From positions 124,001 to 188,000 of the forward strand of contig NZ_CP069159.1 in NCBI RefSeq assembly GCF_016811995.1: DNA of 64,000 bases, read 5' to 3'. Of this stretch, positions 28,086-38,290 are shown piece after piece. The stretch is from Citrobacter sp. R56 (GTDB taxonomy: Bacteria; Pseudomonadota; Gammaproteobacteria; Enterobacterales; Enterobacteriaceae). Each line of letters begins with the position of its first letter. Position 1 is the first letter of the stretch. The notes under the pieces were generated by a model that was given only the letters and a program-made list of their open reading frames with translations, was not told the origin of the DNA and did not search any database. The translations under genes were made by a program, and so were the position numbers.

Positions 28086-29060
28086 CTACCTTGCGACTTG
28101 CGGGTTAACGCAATTCTTCTCTACCTTGCCTTGCAGCGCATCGATTAAATTATCCACGGCGCAGGCGGCCATGTTATAGCGCGTTTCATGGGTCGCCGAT
28201 CCGATGTGCGGCACCGCCACCACGTTCGACAGAGACAGTAACGGTGAGTCTACCGGCAACGGCTCTTGCTCAAACACATCCAGGCCTGCTGCGTGAATCA
28301 CGCCGTTTTGCAGGGCGGCAATCAGTGCGTTTTCATCGACAACCGGGCCACGCCCTGCGTTGATGAAAATGGCGGAAGACTTCATTTTGGCAAATTGTTC
28401 TGCACTAAACAGATGATGCGTTTCTTCTGTTAGCGGCAGGATCAGGCAAACAAAGTCAGATTCCTGTAACAGTGTGTCGAGGTCGCAATAGCGCGCGTTA
28501 AAACGATCCTCCGCCTCCTGGTGGCGGCGACGCGCGTTATAGAGAACCGGCATGTTAAAACCGAAATGGGCACGCTGCGCCAGTGCCAGACCAATGCGGC
28601 CCATGCCAACGATCCCCACTGTTTTGTGGTGAACATCGGTACCAAACCAATCCGGGCCAATACTGTTCGTCCATTCGCCCGCCTTCACGCGCTCTGCGAC
28701 GTCCACCACGCGACGTGCCGTGCTCAGGATCAGCGCCATCACCGTATCGGCAACGGTTTCTGTCAGTACGGTGGGCGTGTGCATCAGCAGTACATTGCGC
28801 GCATTCAGGGCATCCACATCAAAATTGTCATAGCCTACCGAGATGGTGGATGTTGCGCGCAGTTGCGGCATCTTCTCCAGCAATGTGCTGTTGACGGCTT
28901 CACTGGAGCCCAGCAGGCCTTCTGCCGCGGCAAAGGCAGTGGCGTGTTGTTCTACCGTCTCCGGACACAGGTTTGGCACCTGCGTAACGGCGAAGTGTGC
29001 TTCCAGGCGATGCAGTAAATCGTCAGGCAACGCTTTGTAGAGAATAATGGACGGCTTCAT
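28086..29060 (-). CDS. ghrB: Glyoxylate/hydroxypyruvate reductase B (2-ketogluconate reductase)
   Basis: NADPH-dependent 2-hydroxyacid dehydrogenase reducing glyoxylate, hydroxypyruvate and 2-keto-D-gluconate; 324 residues as in E. coli GhrB. The Rossmann motif [14 protein letters not shown] is near residue 152. Catalytic residues are the Arg in [10 protein letters not shown] (about 237), the Glu in DVFEQEPLP (about 266) and the His in [11 protein letters not shown] (about 285). Monocistronic, convergent with yiaF. Confidence 0.97.
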   Translation of the reverse strand: MKPSIILYKALPDDLLHRLEAHFAVTQVPNLCPETVEQHATAFAAAEGLLGSSEAVNSTLLEKMPQLRATSTISVGYDNFDVDALNARNVLLMHTPTVLTETVADTVMALILSTARRVVDVAERVKAGEWTNSIGPDWFGTDVHHKTVGIVGMGRIGLALAQRAHFGFNMPVLYNARRRHQEAEDRFNARYCDLDTLLQESDFVCLILPLTEETHHLFSAEQFAKMKSSAIFINAGRGPVVDENALIAALQNGVIHAAGLDVFEQEPLPVDSPLLSLSNVVAVPHIGSATHETRYNMAACAVDNLIDALQGKVEKNCVNPQVAR

Positions 29061-29396
29061 GCAAATCTCCGTGAGTTAAAATTTACGCGTGGCGTGCGCC
29101 AACCGGCAGCTGATGATTATTTGCGGGTTTAACGATTAGAGTTAGCCATACTGGGGTAAAAAGTGCCACCCCCATAAACGTGTAAGAGGCGGAAGGCGTG
29201 CAGCTTTTGCTGCGTCGCTGATGGTGGGATGCGCTGATGTTGCCATAGGAGATTCCCACGCCTGTAAGAGAGAACACCTTAGCGCGTAAATTTGGCTCAT
29301 CAAGTATTTTGCCCGGCAGCGGGATGCTTACCGGGCTTGCGAATGTCTACCCGAGGCCGGACAAGACGCTGGTGCGTCGTTTTCCGGCAACAAAAA
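29061..29396. other. Intergenic region between ghrB and yiaD
   Basis: About 336 bases containing the ghrB promoter region, the yiaD 3' flank and a REP-type repeat (listed separately). A short minus-strand frame (29083-29277) has no ribosome site or family. Confidence 0.6.
29311..29388. repeat. REP-type palindromes downstream of yiaD
   Basis: Two adjacent palindromic units: GCCCGG / CCGGGC spanning 29311-29336, and GCCGGA / TCCGGC spanning 29356-29388 with an inner GACGC / GCGTC pairing. They match the general form of enterobacterial REP elements. Confidence 0.65.
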
Positions 29397-30059
29397 TTAC
29401 TGAATCGGGCTTAAGGTGATTTCGACGCGGCGGTTCTGCGCTTTGCCTTCTGCGGTGCTGTTGCTGGCAATTGGGTTTGCCGGGCCCATACCGCTGGTGC
29501 GGATACGGTTAGCTTCAACACCCTGGGTGATCAGAGAACTGGCCACGGAGTCGGCGCGCTGTTGCGACAGACGCATGTTCAGGTCCTGGCTACCGGTGCT
29601 ATCGGTGTAACCAAGGACGTTGACTGCCGTTTTATTGTACTCTTTCAGTACCATCGCGACGCCTGTCAGAGTATTGGCACCCGCTGGTTTCAGGTTGGCG
29701 CTGCTGCTGTCGAAGGTTACGTTGTTTGGCATGTTCAGAATGATGTTATCGCCACTACGCGTCACACTCACGCCTGTTCCCTGCATTTTCTCGCGCAGTT
29801 TTGCTTCTTGCGCGTCCATGTAGTAGCCAATACCGCCACCTAATGCAGCTCCCGCCGCGGCGCCAATCAGTGCGCCTTTACCGCGATCCTTTTTGGATGA
29901 GGAGAGAGCGCCGACGCCAGCACCAACCAGCGTACCAATACCTGCGCCAATACCGGCTTTACCCGCTTCGCGTTCACCGGTGTAAGGGTTTGTTGTGCAG
30001 CCAGATACCGCCAGGGCGCCGCTCACGATGGCAGCAATCACAAATACACGTTTCTTCAT
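29397..30059 (-). CDS. yiaD: OmpA-domain lipoprotein YiaD
   Basis: A 220-residue outer-membrane lipoprotein. The signal runs to the lipobox AVSGC (Cys near residue 21). A glycine-rich glycine-zipper segment (about 32-80, GIGAGIGTLVGAGVGAL and GAAAGAALGGGIGYY) follows. The C-terminal half is an OmpA-like peptidoglycan-binding domain with VLGYTDSTGSQDLNMRLSQQRAD and NRRVEITL. The E. coli homologue is a multicopy suppressor of a bamB temperature-sensitive mutant, implying an envelope-assembly link. A REP element follows it. Its promoter region faces bisC. Confidence 0.95.
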   Translation of the reverse strand: MKKRVFVIAAIVSGALAVSGCTTNPYTGEREAGKAGIGAGIGTLVGAGVGALSSSKKDRGKGALIGAAAGAALGGGIGYYMDAQEAKLREKMQGTGVSVTRSGDNIILNMPNNVTFDSSSANLKPAGANTLTGVAMVLKEYNKTAVNVLGYTDSTGSQDLNMRLSQQRADSVASSLITQGVEANRIRTSGMGPANPIASNSTAEGKAQNRRVEITLSPIQ

Positions 30060-30216
30060 CTTAATTCCTTAATGACTTTTTATTCTTTACCACAGCGACC
30101 GTGGCGATTGATTATGACGCGTGAACATGAAGAAAATTCCAGGGAAGACTCTTAAATTTGTAAGTAACATTGAACGGAACAATAAAAAAGCCGCCACACC
30201 TGCAGGAGCGTCTCAC

Positions 30217-32550
30217 TTGTCCAACGCATCATCACGCTATTCAGTACTCACCGCAGCTCACTGGGGACCCGTTCTGGTCGAGACGGATGGTAACACCGTC
30301 TTTTCGTCCCGTGGAGCATTACCTACGTCACATCCTAACTCGCTGCAAACCGTCGTGCGCGATCAGGTCCACAGTAAAACCCGGGTTCGTTTCCCGATGG
30401 TGCGTAAAGGATTCCTCGCCTCGCCAGAATGCCCGCAGGGCGTGCGCGGACAGGATGAATTTGTCCGTGTGAGCTGGGATGAGGCGCTGGATCTGATTCA
30501 CGCGCAGCACAAACGCATTCGCGACAACCATGGTCCGGCGTCGATTTTCGCGGGCTCGTACGGCTGGCGCTCGAACGGCGTACTCCACAAAGCGGCGACG
30601 TTGTTGCAGCGGTATATGGCGCTTGCTGGCGGGTATACGGGGCATCTGGGAGATTACTCTACCGGCGCGGCGCAGGCCATTATGCCGTATGTGGTCGGGG
30701 GAAATGAGGTCTATCAGCAGCAAACCAGTTGGCCGATGATTCTGGAACACAGTGATGTGGTGGTGTTGTGGAGCGCTAACCCGCTAAATACGCTGAAAAT
30801 TGCGTGGAATGCGTCGGATGAACAGGGTATCGCCTATTTTGATGCGCTGCGTAAAAGCGGTAAACGGCTGATCTGTATCGATCCCATGCGATCGGAAAGC
30901 GTCGATTTCTTTGGCGAAAAAATAGAGTGGATCGCCCCGCATATGGGCACGGATGTCGCACTGATGCTGGGTATTGCGCATACGCTGGTCGAAAACGGCT
31001 GGCATGATGAAACCTTTCTGGCGCGCTGCACGACCGGATATGAGCGCTTCGCTGACTACCTGCTGGGCGTGAGCGACGGGACAGCGAAGACGGCGGAGTG
31101 GGCTGCAGAAATTTGTGGCGTATCGGCAGCGAAAATTCGCGAACTGGCAGAAATTTTTCATCAAAACACCACCATGTTGATGGCTGGTTGGGGCATGCAG
31201 CGCCAGCAATTTGGCGAGCAAAAACACTGGATGATCGTCACGCTTGCCGCCATGCTTGGGCAGATTGGCACACCCGGCGGCGGTTTTGGTCTGTCTTATC
31301 ACTTTGCCAATGGCGGTAACCCGACGCGACGCGCGGCGGTACTGGCTTCCATGCAAGGAAGCCTCAAGGGCGGCACCGATGCGGTGGATAAAATTCCGGT
31401 AGCGCGCATCGTGGAAGCGCTCGAGAACCCCGGCGGGTTTTACCAGCATAACGGCATGGACCGTCGCTTCCCGGACATTCGCTTTGTCTGGTGGGCAGGC
31501 GGGGCGAACTTTACCCATCACCAGGACACCAATCGCCTGATTCAGGCCTGGCAAAAGCCGGAGCTGGTGGTTATCTCCGAATGTTTCTGGACGGCGGCGG
31601 CAAAGCACGCGGATATTGTGTTGCCTGCCACGACCTCCTATGAACGCAACGATTTAACCATGACCGGGGATTACAGCAACCAGCACCTGGTGCCCATGAA
31701 GCAGGTTGTGCCGCCGCGTGATGAAGCACGCAATGATTTTGATGTGTTTGCTGCGCTGTGCGAACGCTGGGAAGCGGGCGGCTATGCGCGTTTCACTGAA
31801 GGAAAAAGCGAGCTGGAGTGGCTGGAGACGTTTTACAACATTGCCGGGAAACGCGGCGCCAGCCAGCAGGTGACGCTGCCGCCGTTTGCGTCGTTCTGGG
31901 CGAAGAATACCTTCATTGAAATGGCGGAACACCCGGCCAATGCGCAGTTTGTTCGCTTCGCCGATTTTCGTCGTGATCCCTGGGCTTATCCGCTAAAAAC
32001 AGACAGCGGCAAAATTGAGATCTACTGCCAGCGAATTGCCGGTTACGGTTATGCCGATTGTCCGGGACATCCGACGTGGCTGGCACCGGACGAATGGCAC
32101 GGTAACGCTGAAGCGGATCAACTGCAGGTTTTATCTGCGCATCCGGCGCATCGCTTACACAGCCAGCTCAACTACAGCTCACTGCGCGAGCAGTACGCGG
32201 TGGCCGGGCGCGAGCCGATCACACTGCATCCACGGGATGCTCAGGCGCGGGGCATTGCCGATGGCGATACGGTGCGGGTCTGGAATCAGCGTGGACAAAT
32301 CCTTGCGGGCGCGGTGGTCACGGAAGGGATTAAGCCTGGCGTTATGTGTATTCACGAAGGCGCGTGGCCAGACCTGGATAATACAGCGGGGGGAATGTGC
32401 AAAAATGGCGCGGTAAACGTGTTGACCAAAGATCTCCCCAGCTCGCGGCTGGGGAATGGTTGTGCAGGCAACACCGCACTGGCATGGGTGGAGAAGTACA
32501 CCGGTCCGGCGTTGATGCTTACGGCGTTTGATCCGCCCGCCAACTCATGA
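30217..32550 (+). CDS. bisC: Biotin sulfoxide reductase
   Basis: Molybdopterin (bis-MGD) oxidoreductase of the DMSO reductase family that reduces biotin sulfoxide and also methionine sulfoxide in the cytoplasm. I place the start at the TTG at 30217, eight bases after CAGGAG. This gives exactly 777 residues as in E. coli and begins [18 protein letters not shown], aligned with the known N-terminus. The frame is open 32 codons further upstream to an ATG at 30121, but that stretch lacks similarity. The molybdenum-ligand serine is in GDYSTGAAQ, and C-terminal cofactor residues lie in NEDxx-type [13 protein letters not shown]. There is no Tat signal, as expected. Its end overlaps yiaC by 32 bases. 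Confidence 0.95.
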   Translation: MSNASSRYSVLTAAHWGPVLVETDGNTVFSSRGALPTSHPNSLQTVVRDQVHSKTRVRFPMVRKGFLASPECPQGVRGQDEFVRVSWDEALDLIHAQHKRIRDNHGPASIFAGSYGWRSNGVLHKAATLLQRYMALAGGYTGHLGDYSTGAAQAIMPYVVGGNEVYQQQTSWPMILEHSDVVVLWSANPLNTLKIAWNASDEQGIAYFDALRKSGKRLICIDPMRSESVDFFGEKIEWIAPHMGTDVALMLGIAHTLVENGWHDETFLARCTTGYERFADYLLGVSDGTAKTAEWAAEICGVSAAKIRELAEIFHQNTTMLMAGWGMQRQQFGEQKHWMIVTLAAMLGQIGTPGGGFGLSYHFANGGNPTRRAAVLASMQGSLKGGTDAVDKIPVARIVEALENPGGFYQHNGMDRRFPDIRFVWWAGGANFTHHQDTNRLIQAWQKPELVVISECFWTAAAKHADIVLPATTSYERNDLTMTGDYSNQHLVPMKQVVPPRDEARNDFDVFAALCERWEAGGYARFTEGKSELEWLETFYNIAGKRGASQQVTLPPFASFWAKNTFIEMAEHPANAQFVRFADFRRDPWAYPLKTDSGKIEIYCQRIAGYGYADCPGHPTWLAPDEWHGNAEADQLQVLSAHPAHRLHSQLNYSSLREQYAVAGREPITLHPRDAQARGIADGDTVRVWNQRGQILAGAVVTEGIKPGVMCIHEGAWPDLDNTAGGMCKNGAVNVLTKDLPSSRLGNGCAGNTALAWVEKYTGPALMLTAFDPPANS

Positions 32551-32959
32551 TCCAGGTCGGATGCCGGGTATCGTCCTGCCATGCGCTGTCTTCAATACGA
32601 AAACCCATCGCATGGTAGAAATTCACGGCAGACTGATTTTTCTGGTAGACCTCCAGACTGAGAACCGGAAAGCGCTGTTGAACGAACTGGACCAGCGCTT
32701 TACCGATCCCGCTTCTGATGGCCTCTGGCGCGACAAACAGCGCGCCCAGAAATCTCGCCTCCATGACGCTGGCGAAACCTTTCAGAATGCCGTCTTCTTC
32801 CCATACCCAGGTTTGCGCAGCAGGCAAATAGACATCGCGCACTAAATGCTCGCTCTCATGCCAGTAGCGCGCTTCAATGAACGGGTGGGCGTAAAGGGTG
32901 CTCTTCATCCATAGCGCCAGTAGCGACGCCATATCGTTACTCTGAGACTCGCGAATCAT
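32519..32959 (-). CDS. yiaC: GNAT-family N-acetyltransferase YiaC
   Basis: A 146-residue GCN5-related acetyltransferase; the E. coli protein YiaC is a lysine acetyltransferase. The acetyl-CoA-binding loop is seen as [19 protein letters not shown] (about residues 76-94, a variant of the usual Q/RxxGxG/A). The C-terminal [13 protein letters not shown] motif supplies the general-acid Tyr. It overlaps tag by 23 bases at its 5' end, indicating an operon (tag-yiaC), and overlaps the convergent bisC by 32 bases at its 3' end. Confidence 0.94.
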   Translation of the reverse strand: MIRESQSNDMASLLALWMKSTLYAHPFIEARYWHESEHLVRDVYLPAAQTWVWEEDGILKGFASVMEARFLGALFVAPEAIRSGIGKALVQFVQQRFPVLSLEVYQKNQSAVNFYHAMGFRIEDSAWQDDTRHPTWIMSWRADQTP

Positions 32960-33518
32960 GAGGTTCTCCCGGATGGCAAAAACAGCCGGTCACATGGTCA
33001 TTGACCAGTCCGCACGCCTGCATAAAGGAGTAGCAGATAGTGGTTCCGACAAACTTAAACCCACGTTTTTTTAACGCCTTAGAGAGCGCATCGGAGGCGG
33101 GGGTAGATGTGGGGATCTCACTCAGTTCGGCGGCACGCGTCACCTGTGGCGGGTTATCAACAAACGACCAGACAAAATCGGCAAACGATTCACCGTTTTG
33201 CTCCATCGCAAGGTAAGCCCGGGCATTGCCGATGATGGCCTGAATTTTTCCACGATGGCGAATGATGCCGGCATCCTGGAGCAGGCGTTCGACGTCCTCT
33301 TCCTGCATGGCCGCTACGCGAACGGGATCAAACTGATAAAAATTAGCGCGATAGTTTTCACGCTTTTTCAACACGGTTATCCAGGACAACCCGGCCTGTT
33401 GCCCTTCCAGGCAGATCATTTCGAACAGTTTTTTGCCATTGGTTTCGGGGACGCCCCATTCCTTGTCGTGATAAGCAATGTAAAGGGGATCCTGACTGAC
33501 CCAGCCGCAACGCTGCAT
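32937..33518 (-). CDS. tag: 3-methyladenine DNA glycosylase I
   Basis: Constitutive DNA glycosylase that removes 3-methyladenine; 193 residues compared with 187 in E. coli, the difference being a longer C-terminus (HDSRVSE). The N-terminal zinc-binding Cys4 (CGWV) and His17 (YHDKEWG) are present, with the C-terminal ligands in the [10 protein letters not shown] segment. The recognition Glu and aromatic residues lie in GLSWITVLKKRENY. Upstream of yiaC, overlapping by 23 bases, in a two-gene operon divergent from yhjY. Confidence 0.96.
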   Translation of the reverse strand: MQRCGWVSQDPLYIAYHDKEWGVPETNGKKLFEMICLEGQQAGLSWITVLKKRENYRANFYQFDPVRVAAMQEEDVERLLQDAGIIRHRGKIQAIIGNARAYLAMEQNGESFADFVWSFVDNPPQVTRAAELSEIPTSTPASDALSKALKKRGFKFVGTTICYSFMQACGLVNDHVTGCFCHPGEPHDSRVSE

Positions 33519-33674
33519 ATTCTTCCTCGCTTTTGACTACCGTAAATATTTCATTCGGCTCGCCTTGACGCGCCAGCTAAAAAGACAATATTTAATACAG
33601 GGCTAAGTTGCCCGATATCCTTCACACAATGACAATAATATCGCCGAATTCGGCTCTTCTCTGGAGTCGCGTTG

Positions 33675-34379
33675 ATGATTATAAAAAAATGCAGTGGTCG
33701 CCGGGCGTTATGCGTGATGGCGAGCGTAGTAGTCTGTTCGTTTTACATCAACACAGCTTATGCCTGGCAACAAGAATATATCGTTGATGCCGTTTCGGGT
33801 CATACGACAGAACGTTATACATGGGATAGCGATCACCAACCAAGTTATAACGATATTCTGGCAGAACGTATTAGCGCTGCTCAGCATTCGCCTGGGCTGG
33901 TGGTCAGTCTGGCGGATGAATCGCCGGTAGAGTCGACCAGCGGTATGAGCATGGGCTGGAACATCCCCGTTTCGGAGCGGGTCACCACAGGGCCCATTGC
34001 CGCCCTGCATTACGACGGCTCGACTACCACGGCGTACAACGAATTTGGCGATAGCGTGACGACGCAAACGCTGACCGATCCCTTGTGGCATGCCAGTGTC
34101 AGTACGCTAGGCTGGCGAGTTAATTCGCAGTTCGGCGATGTGCGGCCCTGGGCGCAAATTAGCTACAACCAGCAATTCGGGGAAAATATCTGGAAAGCGC
34201 AATCGGGGTTGAGCCGTATGACAGCCACAAGCCAGGAGAGCAACTGGCTGGATGTGACCGTGGGCGCAGACATGTTGCTGAACCCTCATATGGCGGCCTA
34301 TGCGGCGCTCTCGCAGGCAGAAAATAGCGCGAATACCAGTGACTATCTTTACACCATGGGGGTAAGTGCCAGATTTTGA
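33675..34379 (+). CDS. yhjY: Autotransporter beta-domain outer membrane protein YhjY
   Basis: A 234-residue outer membrane beta-barrel protein, similar to recalled E. coli YhjY (232). The signal peptide ends near NTAYAWQQ. A region of about 80 residues precedes a barrel domain of repeated amphipathic strands (WHASVSTLGWR, RPWAQISYNQQF), ending in VSARF with a terminal Phe for BAM recognition. The family resembles the barrel of GDSL-type lipase autotransporters but has no passenger. The ATG at 33675 is eight bases after GGAG; an in-frame TTG one codon earlier is less likely. Function unknown. Confidence 0.92.
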   Translation: MIIKKCSGRRALCVMASVVVCSFYINTAYAWQQEYIVDAVSGHTTERYTWDSDHQPSYNDILAERISAAQHSPGLVVSLADESPVESTSGMSMGWNIPVSERVTTGPIAALHYDGSTTTAYNEFGDSVTTQTLTDPLWHASVSTLGWRVNSQFGDVRPWAQISYNQQFGENIWKAQSGLSRMTATSQESNWLDVTVGADMLLNPHMAAYAALSQAENSANTSDYLYTMGVSARF

Positions 34380-34519
34380 TCAATGCGGATACGTAATTAA
34401 AACAATTTATTCACATGGCGTATTCAATATTTACAACGTTCTCAGCGATAGTGTGTACTAACTGACTCAAAAAAAATCAGCACATCGCTTATTTGTCTCG
34501 TCATTCATTCCGCAATCCA

Positions 34520-34550
34520 GGCATTTCATTCCGTTCTGATGGCATTTCAT
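34520..34550 (+). promoter_or_regulatory. YpdB-binding direct repeat upstream of yhjX
   Basis: Two perfect copies of GGCATTTCAT (34520-34529 and 34541-34550) are separated by exactly 11 bases. This is the direct-repeat motif I recall for the LytTR response regulator YpdB at the E. coli yhjX promoter. It lies 83 bases before the yhjX ATG. It implies pyruvate-responsive control through YpdA/YpdB, whose genes would be elsewhere. Confidence 0.9.
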
Positions 34551-34632
34551 GCCGTTTTTTCCCTGCATAAAAAGCACTTCGTTATTGTGGTCAGCAGTGA
34601 ATGACTCCATTTGTTTATGCAGGAAGACGGCC

Positions 34633-35835
34633 ATGAAAAATTCTGATTATCAGCGCACCCGTTGGTTAACGCTTATCGGCACCATCATTACACAATTTGC
34701 GTTAGGCTCTGTTTACACCTGGAGCCTGTTTAATGGCGCGCTTTCTGAAAAACTGAATGCGCCCGTCAGTCAGGTTGCGTTCTCATTCGGTCTGTTGAGC
34801 CTGGGTCTGGCGATCTCTTCTTCCGTTGCCGGGAAGCTTCAGGAACGTTTCGGCGTGAAACGCGTCACGATGGCTTCAGGGATTATGCTGGGCGTGGGGT
34901 TCTTCCTGACCGCTCACTCTGACAACCTGATCATGCTGTGGCTGAGTGCCGGTGTGTTGGTCGGTCTGGCGGATGGCGCAGGATACCTGTTAACCCTCTC
35001 CAACTGCGTGAAGTGGTTCCCGGAGCGCAAAGGTCTGATTTCTGCTTTTGCGATTGGGTCTTATGGTCTGGGCAGCCTGGGCTTCAAATTTATCGATAGC
35101 CATCTTCTGGCAAGCGTCGGTCTGGAAAAAACGTTCATGATTTGGGGCGCTATTGCGCTGGTGATGATTGTTTTTGGTGCCACGCTGATGAAAGACGCAC
35201 CGAATCAGGAAGTTAAAGCGAAAAATGGCGTAATGGAGAACGACTACACGCTGGCGGAATCCATGCGTAAACCTCAGTACTGGATGCTGGCGGTGATGTT
35301 CCTGACAGCTTGCATGAGCGGTTTGTATGTCATTGGTGTGGCGAAAGATATTGCTCAGGGTCTGGTGCATATGGACGTTGCGACGGCGGCAAATGCAGTG
35401 ACCGTCATCTCTATCGCCAACCTGTCTGGTCGTCTGGTTCTGGGTATTCTGTCTGACAAAATGTCCCGTATCCGGGTCATCACGATCGGTCAGGTCATTT
35501 CACTGGTTGGTATGGCGGCGCTGCTTTTCGCCCCGCTGAATGAGGTAACGTTCTTTGCAGCCATCGCCTGTGTCGCGTTTAACTTTGGCGGTACGATCAC
35601 GGTGTACCCATCGCTGGTCAGCGAGTTCTTCGGCCTGAACAATCTGGCGAAAAACTACGGTGTAATTTACTTAGGCTTTGGTATCGGCAGTATCTGCGGT
35701 TCGCTGATAGCGTCTCTGTTCGGTGGGTTTTACGTTACCTTCTGCGTTATCTTCGCGTTGTTGATTATCTCTCTGGCGCTCTCCACGACGATTCGCCAGC
35801 CGAAACAAGAACGACTCGAAGCGGTGCATGCGTAA
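34633..35835 (+). CDS. yhjX: MFS transporter YhjX (pyruvate-responsive)
   Basis: Major facilitator superfamily inner membrane transporter of the oxalate:formate antiporter type, 400 residues, about twelve membrane stretches. E. coli yhjX is the main target of the YpdA/YpdB pyruvate-sensing system. The ATG at 34633 (MKNSDYQRTRW) follows AGGAAG; an upstream ATG at 34549 falls inside the YpdB operator and is not credible. Conserved loop motifs include GKLQERFGVKRV between helices 2 and 3. The substrate is not established; a role in organic acid or pyruvate exchange is inferred from its regulation. An intrinsic terminator follows. Confidence 0.94.
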   Translation: MKNSDYQRTRWLTLIGTIITQFALGSVYTWSLFNGALSEKLNAPVSQVAFSFGLLSLGLAISSSVAGKLQERFGVKRVTMASGIMLGVGFFLTAHSDNLIMLWLSAGVLVGLADGAGYLLTLSNCVKWFPERKGLISAFAIGSYGLGSLGFKFIDSHLLASVGLEKTFMIWGAIALVMIVFGATLMKDAPNQEVKAKNGVMENDYTLAESMRKPQYWMLAVMFLTACMSGLYVIGVAKDIAQGLVHMDVATAANAVTVISIANLSGRLVLGILSDKMSRIRVITIGQVISLVGMAALLFAPLNEVTFFAAIACVAFNFGGTITVYPSLVSEFFGLNNLAKNYGVIYLGFGIGSICGSLIASLFGGFYVTFCVIFALLIISLALSTTIRQPKQERLEAVHA

Positions 35836-35859
35836 CCCTCACATCTGATAAACACGTTG

Positions 35860-35889
35860 AAAAGGCCAGTGTAATGACTGGCCTTTTTT
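35860..35889 (+). terminator. Intrinsic terminator of yhjX
   Basis: Stem AAAAGGCCAGT / ACTGGCCTTTTTT with a six-base loop and a T run, 24 bases after the stop codon. Confidence 0.92.
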
Positions 35890-36112
35890 CGTATTCCCCG
35901 CCTGCCATCACTGATAATTTGTGCATTGATTCTTGCATTTTTGTAAATCTATGCTTTGATCACACACTTTGTAGACACTTTTTCCTCTTCTTGTGGTCTA
36001 CTTAGCCGCGCTTGTAGATTGTCCTGATACTACTACTTCCGCATTTTCACCTGTCCGGTCTGTTTGACCGTTGCGCAGGCAGTTTTAATCCCGACTCCCA
36101 GGGTTTGTTTGC

Positions 36113-37804
36113 ATGAGATACATTAAGTCGATAACGCAGCAAAGGCTTAGCTTCTTGCTGGCGCTTTATATCGGTCTGTTTATGAATTGTGCTGTATTTT
36201 ACCGTCGCTTCGGTAGCTACGCGCAAGAATTTACCGTCTGGAAAGGACTCTCTGCGGCTGTCGAGTTGGCGGGCACTGTTCTCGTCACGTTCTTTTTGTT
36301 ACGCCTTCTCTCGCTGTTTGGCCGACGAGCCTGGCGTGTACTGACCACGCTGGTCGTGCTCTTTTCCGCTGGCGCCAGTTATTACATGACCTTCCTGAAT
36401 GTGGTCATCGGCTACGGCATTGTGGCCTCTGTCATGACTACCGATATTGATTTATCGAAAGAGGTTGTGGGGCTGCATTTCATTCTATGGTTAGTGGCGG
36501 TGAGCATCCTGCCGCTGTTTTTTATCTGGAGCAACCGCTGCCGCTACACGCTACTGCGCCAGTTGCGCACGCCGGGTCTGCGCGTTCGCAGCGTGGCCGT
36601 TGTCGTGCTTTCCGGGGTGATGGTCTGGGCGCCGATTCGTTTGCTTGACGTACAGCAGAAGAAAGTTGAGCGGGCGACGGGGGTCGATTTACCCAGTTAT
36701 GGCGGCGTGGTGGCAAACTCTTACCTGCCATCAAACTGGTTATCCGCGTTGGGTCTGTACGCCTGGGCGCAGGTGGATGAATCCTCCGATAATAAGTCGT
36801 TAATGAACCCTGCCAAGAAATTCACCTACGTTGCGCCAAAAGACATTGATGATACGTATGTGGTGTTCATCATTGGCGAAACGACGCGCTGGGATCACAT
36901 GGGTATTTTCGGCTATGAACGAAATACCACGCCGAAGCTGGCTCAGGAGAAAAACCTGGCGGCATTCCGTGGTTACTCATGCGACACCGCGACAAAACTC
37001 TCCCTGCGTTGCATGTTCGTGCGTCAGGGCGGGGCGGAAGATAATCCGCAACGTACGTTGAAAGAGCAGAACATTTTTGCGGTGCTTAAGCAGTTAGGTT
37101 TCAGCTCAGATCTGTATGCGATGCAGAGTGAGATGTGGTTCTACAGCAACACGATGGCCGATAATATCGCCTATCGTGAGCAGATTGGCGCCGAGCCGCG
37201 CAACCGTGGCAAGACTGTCGATGACATGCTGTTGGTTGAAGAAATGCAGCAGTCATTAAAGCGCAATACTGATGGTAAGCATTTGATTATTCTGCATACC
37301 AAAGGGTCGCACTTTAACTATACCCAGCGCTATCCGCGTAGCTATGCGCAATGGACGCCGGAGTGTGTCGGAGTGGATAACGGCTGTACCAGAGCCCAGA
37401 TGATCAACTCTTACGATAACTCGGTGACTTACGTCGACCATTTTATTACCAGCGTTTTTGACCAGCTGCGCGATAAGAAAGCCATCGTGTTCTATGCTGC
37501 GGATCATGGCGAGTCGATCAATGAGCGTGAGCATCTGCACGGTACGCCGCGTAATATGGCGCCGCCAGAGCAGTTCCGCGTGCCTATGCTGGTCTGGATG
37601 TCCGACAAGTATCTTGAGAATCCGCAACATGCGCAGATGTTTGCTCAGTTGAAGCAGGAAGCCGAAATGAAGGTGCCGCGTCGTCATGTTGAACTCTACG
37701 ACACCATTATGGGTTGCCTCGGCTTTACCTCGCCAGATGGCGGAATCAATGAGAACAGTAACTGGTGCCGTATTCCTGAAGCGGGGAAAGCTGCAGCGAA
37801 CTAA
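36113..37804 (+). CDS. eptB: Kdo2-lipid A phosphoethanolamine transferase EptB
   Basis: Inner membrane enzyme that adds phosphoethanolamine to the outer Kdo of lipopolysaccharide; 563 residues as in E. coli. Five N-terminal membrane segments occupy about residues 1-190. A periplasmic alkaline-phosphatase-fold domain follows, with [13 protein letters not shown] holding the zinc-binding Glu and nucleophilic Thr, and [20 protein letters not shown] holding zinc-binding Asp-His. Cysteines in [15 protein letters not shown] and near the end suggest disulfides. In E. coli the message is repressed by the sRNA MgrR and activated by SigmaE; I did not map these sites. The proK tRNA gene follows. Confidence 0.96.
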   Translation: MRYIKSITQQRLSFLLALYIGLFMNCAVFYRRFGSYAQEFTVWKGLSAAVELAGTVLVTFFLLRLLSLFGRRAWRVLTTLVVLFSAGASYYMTFLNVVIGYGIVASVMTTDIDLSKEVVGLHFILWLVAVSILPLFFIWSNRCRYTLLRQLRTPGLRVRSVAVVVLSGVMVWAPIRLLDVQQKKVERATGVDLPSYGGVVANSYLPSNWLSALGLYAWAQVDESSDNKSLMNPAKKFTYVAPKDIDDTYVVFIIGETTRWDHMGIFGYERNTTPKLAQEKNLAAFRGYSCDTATKLSLRCMFVRQGGAEDNPQRTLKEQNIFAVLKQLGFSSDLYAMQSEMWFYSNTMADNIAYREQIGAEPRNRGKTVDDMLLVEEMQQSLKRNTDGKHLIILHTKGSHFNYTQRYPRSYAQWTPECVGVDNGCTRAQMINSYDNSVTYVDHFITSVFDQLRDKKAIVFYAADHGESINEREHLHGTPRNMAPPEQFRVPMLVWMSDKYLENPQHAQMFAQLKQEAEMKVPRRHVELYDTIMGCLGFTSPDGGINENSNWCRIPEAGKAAAN

Positions 37805-37854
37805 CCGCGCTGCTGACTTTCTCGCCTATTAGATGGCATTTTGATACTAAGGGA

Positions 37855-37883
37855 TTGACGGGCGCGCACCTCAGCAGTAATAT
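37855..37883 (+). promoter_or_regulatory. proK promoter
   Basis: -35 TTGACG (37855-37860) and -10 TAATAT (37878-37883) with the ideal 17-base spacer, followed by a GC-rich discriminator GCGCCCC before the tRNA. This discriminator is typical of stable-RNA promoters under stringent control. Confidence 0.85.
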
Positions 37884-37895
37884 GCGCCCCGCATT

Positions 37896-38010
<115 letters not shown>

Positions 38011-38118
38011 CTAAAGCCAGTGAGGATGAGAACCTCCGGGGGAAGAGGTTCGAGCCGAGCGAAGCGAGACAACGTTGCGTCAGCAACGGCCCGCTGGGCG
38101 AGCCATGCAGTGGCGAGT
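38011..38118 (+). other. Spacer between the two proK 3'-end repeats
   Basis: A 108-base GC-rich segment with no gene. It contains GAGGTTCGAGCC, which resembles the tRNA T-arm, the self-complementary stretch CAACGTTGCGTCAGCAACG and a GAGCGAAGCGAG motif. Similar blocks are often seen downstream of enterobacterial tRNA genes (from memory), so this looks like a tRNA-linked repeat unit rather than unique sequence. No integrase or other mobile gene is present. Confidence 0.6.
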
Positions 38119-38175
38119 AATCCTCTATCACCGACCAAATTCAAAAAGCCTGCTCTTGAGCAGGCTTTTTTGCAT
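38119..38175 (+). repeat. 57-bp direct repeat, copy 2
   Basis: Perfect copy of 37954-38010, comprising the last 19 bases of tRNA-Pro including CCA and the complete terminator hairpin, but no upstream tRNA body. It is therefore not a second tRNA gene. Confidence 0.95.
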
Positions 38176-38176
38176 T

Positions 38177-38290
38177 CGTAGGCCTGATAAGCGAAGTGTC
38201 ATCAGGCAAAAACATCACATCGTACCCGGCATTGCCGGATGGCGGCGCAAGCGCCTTATCCGGCCTACGGGCGAAGCGTCATCAGGCAAT
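38177..38290. repeat. BIME-type cluster of REP elements
   Basis: A full REP palindrome (GCCGGATGGCGGCGCAAGCG through TCCGGC, 38234-38264) is flanked on both sides by units containing GCGAAG and GTCATCAGGCA. This is the alternating layout of bacterial interspersed mosaic elements, lying between proK and dppA. Confidence 0.8.
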
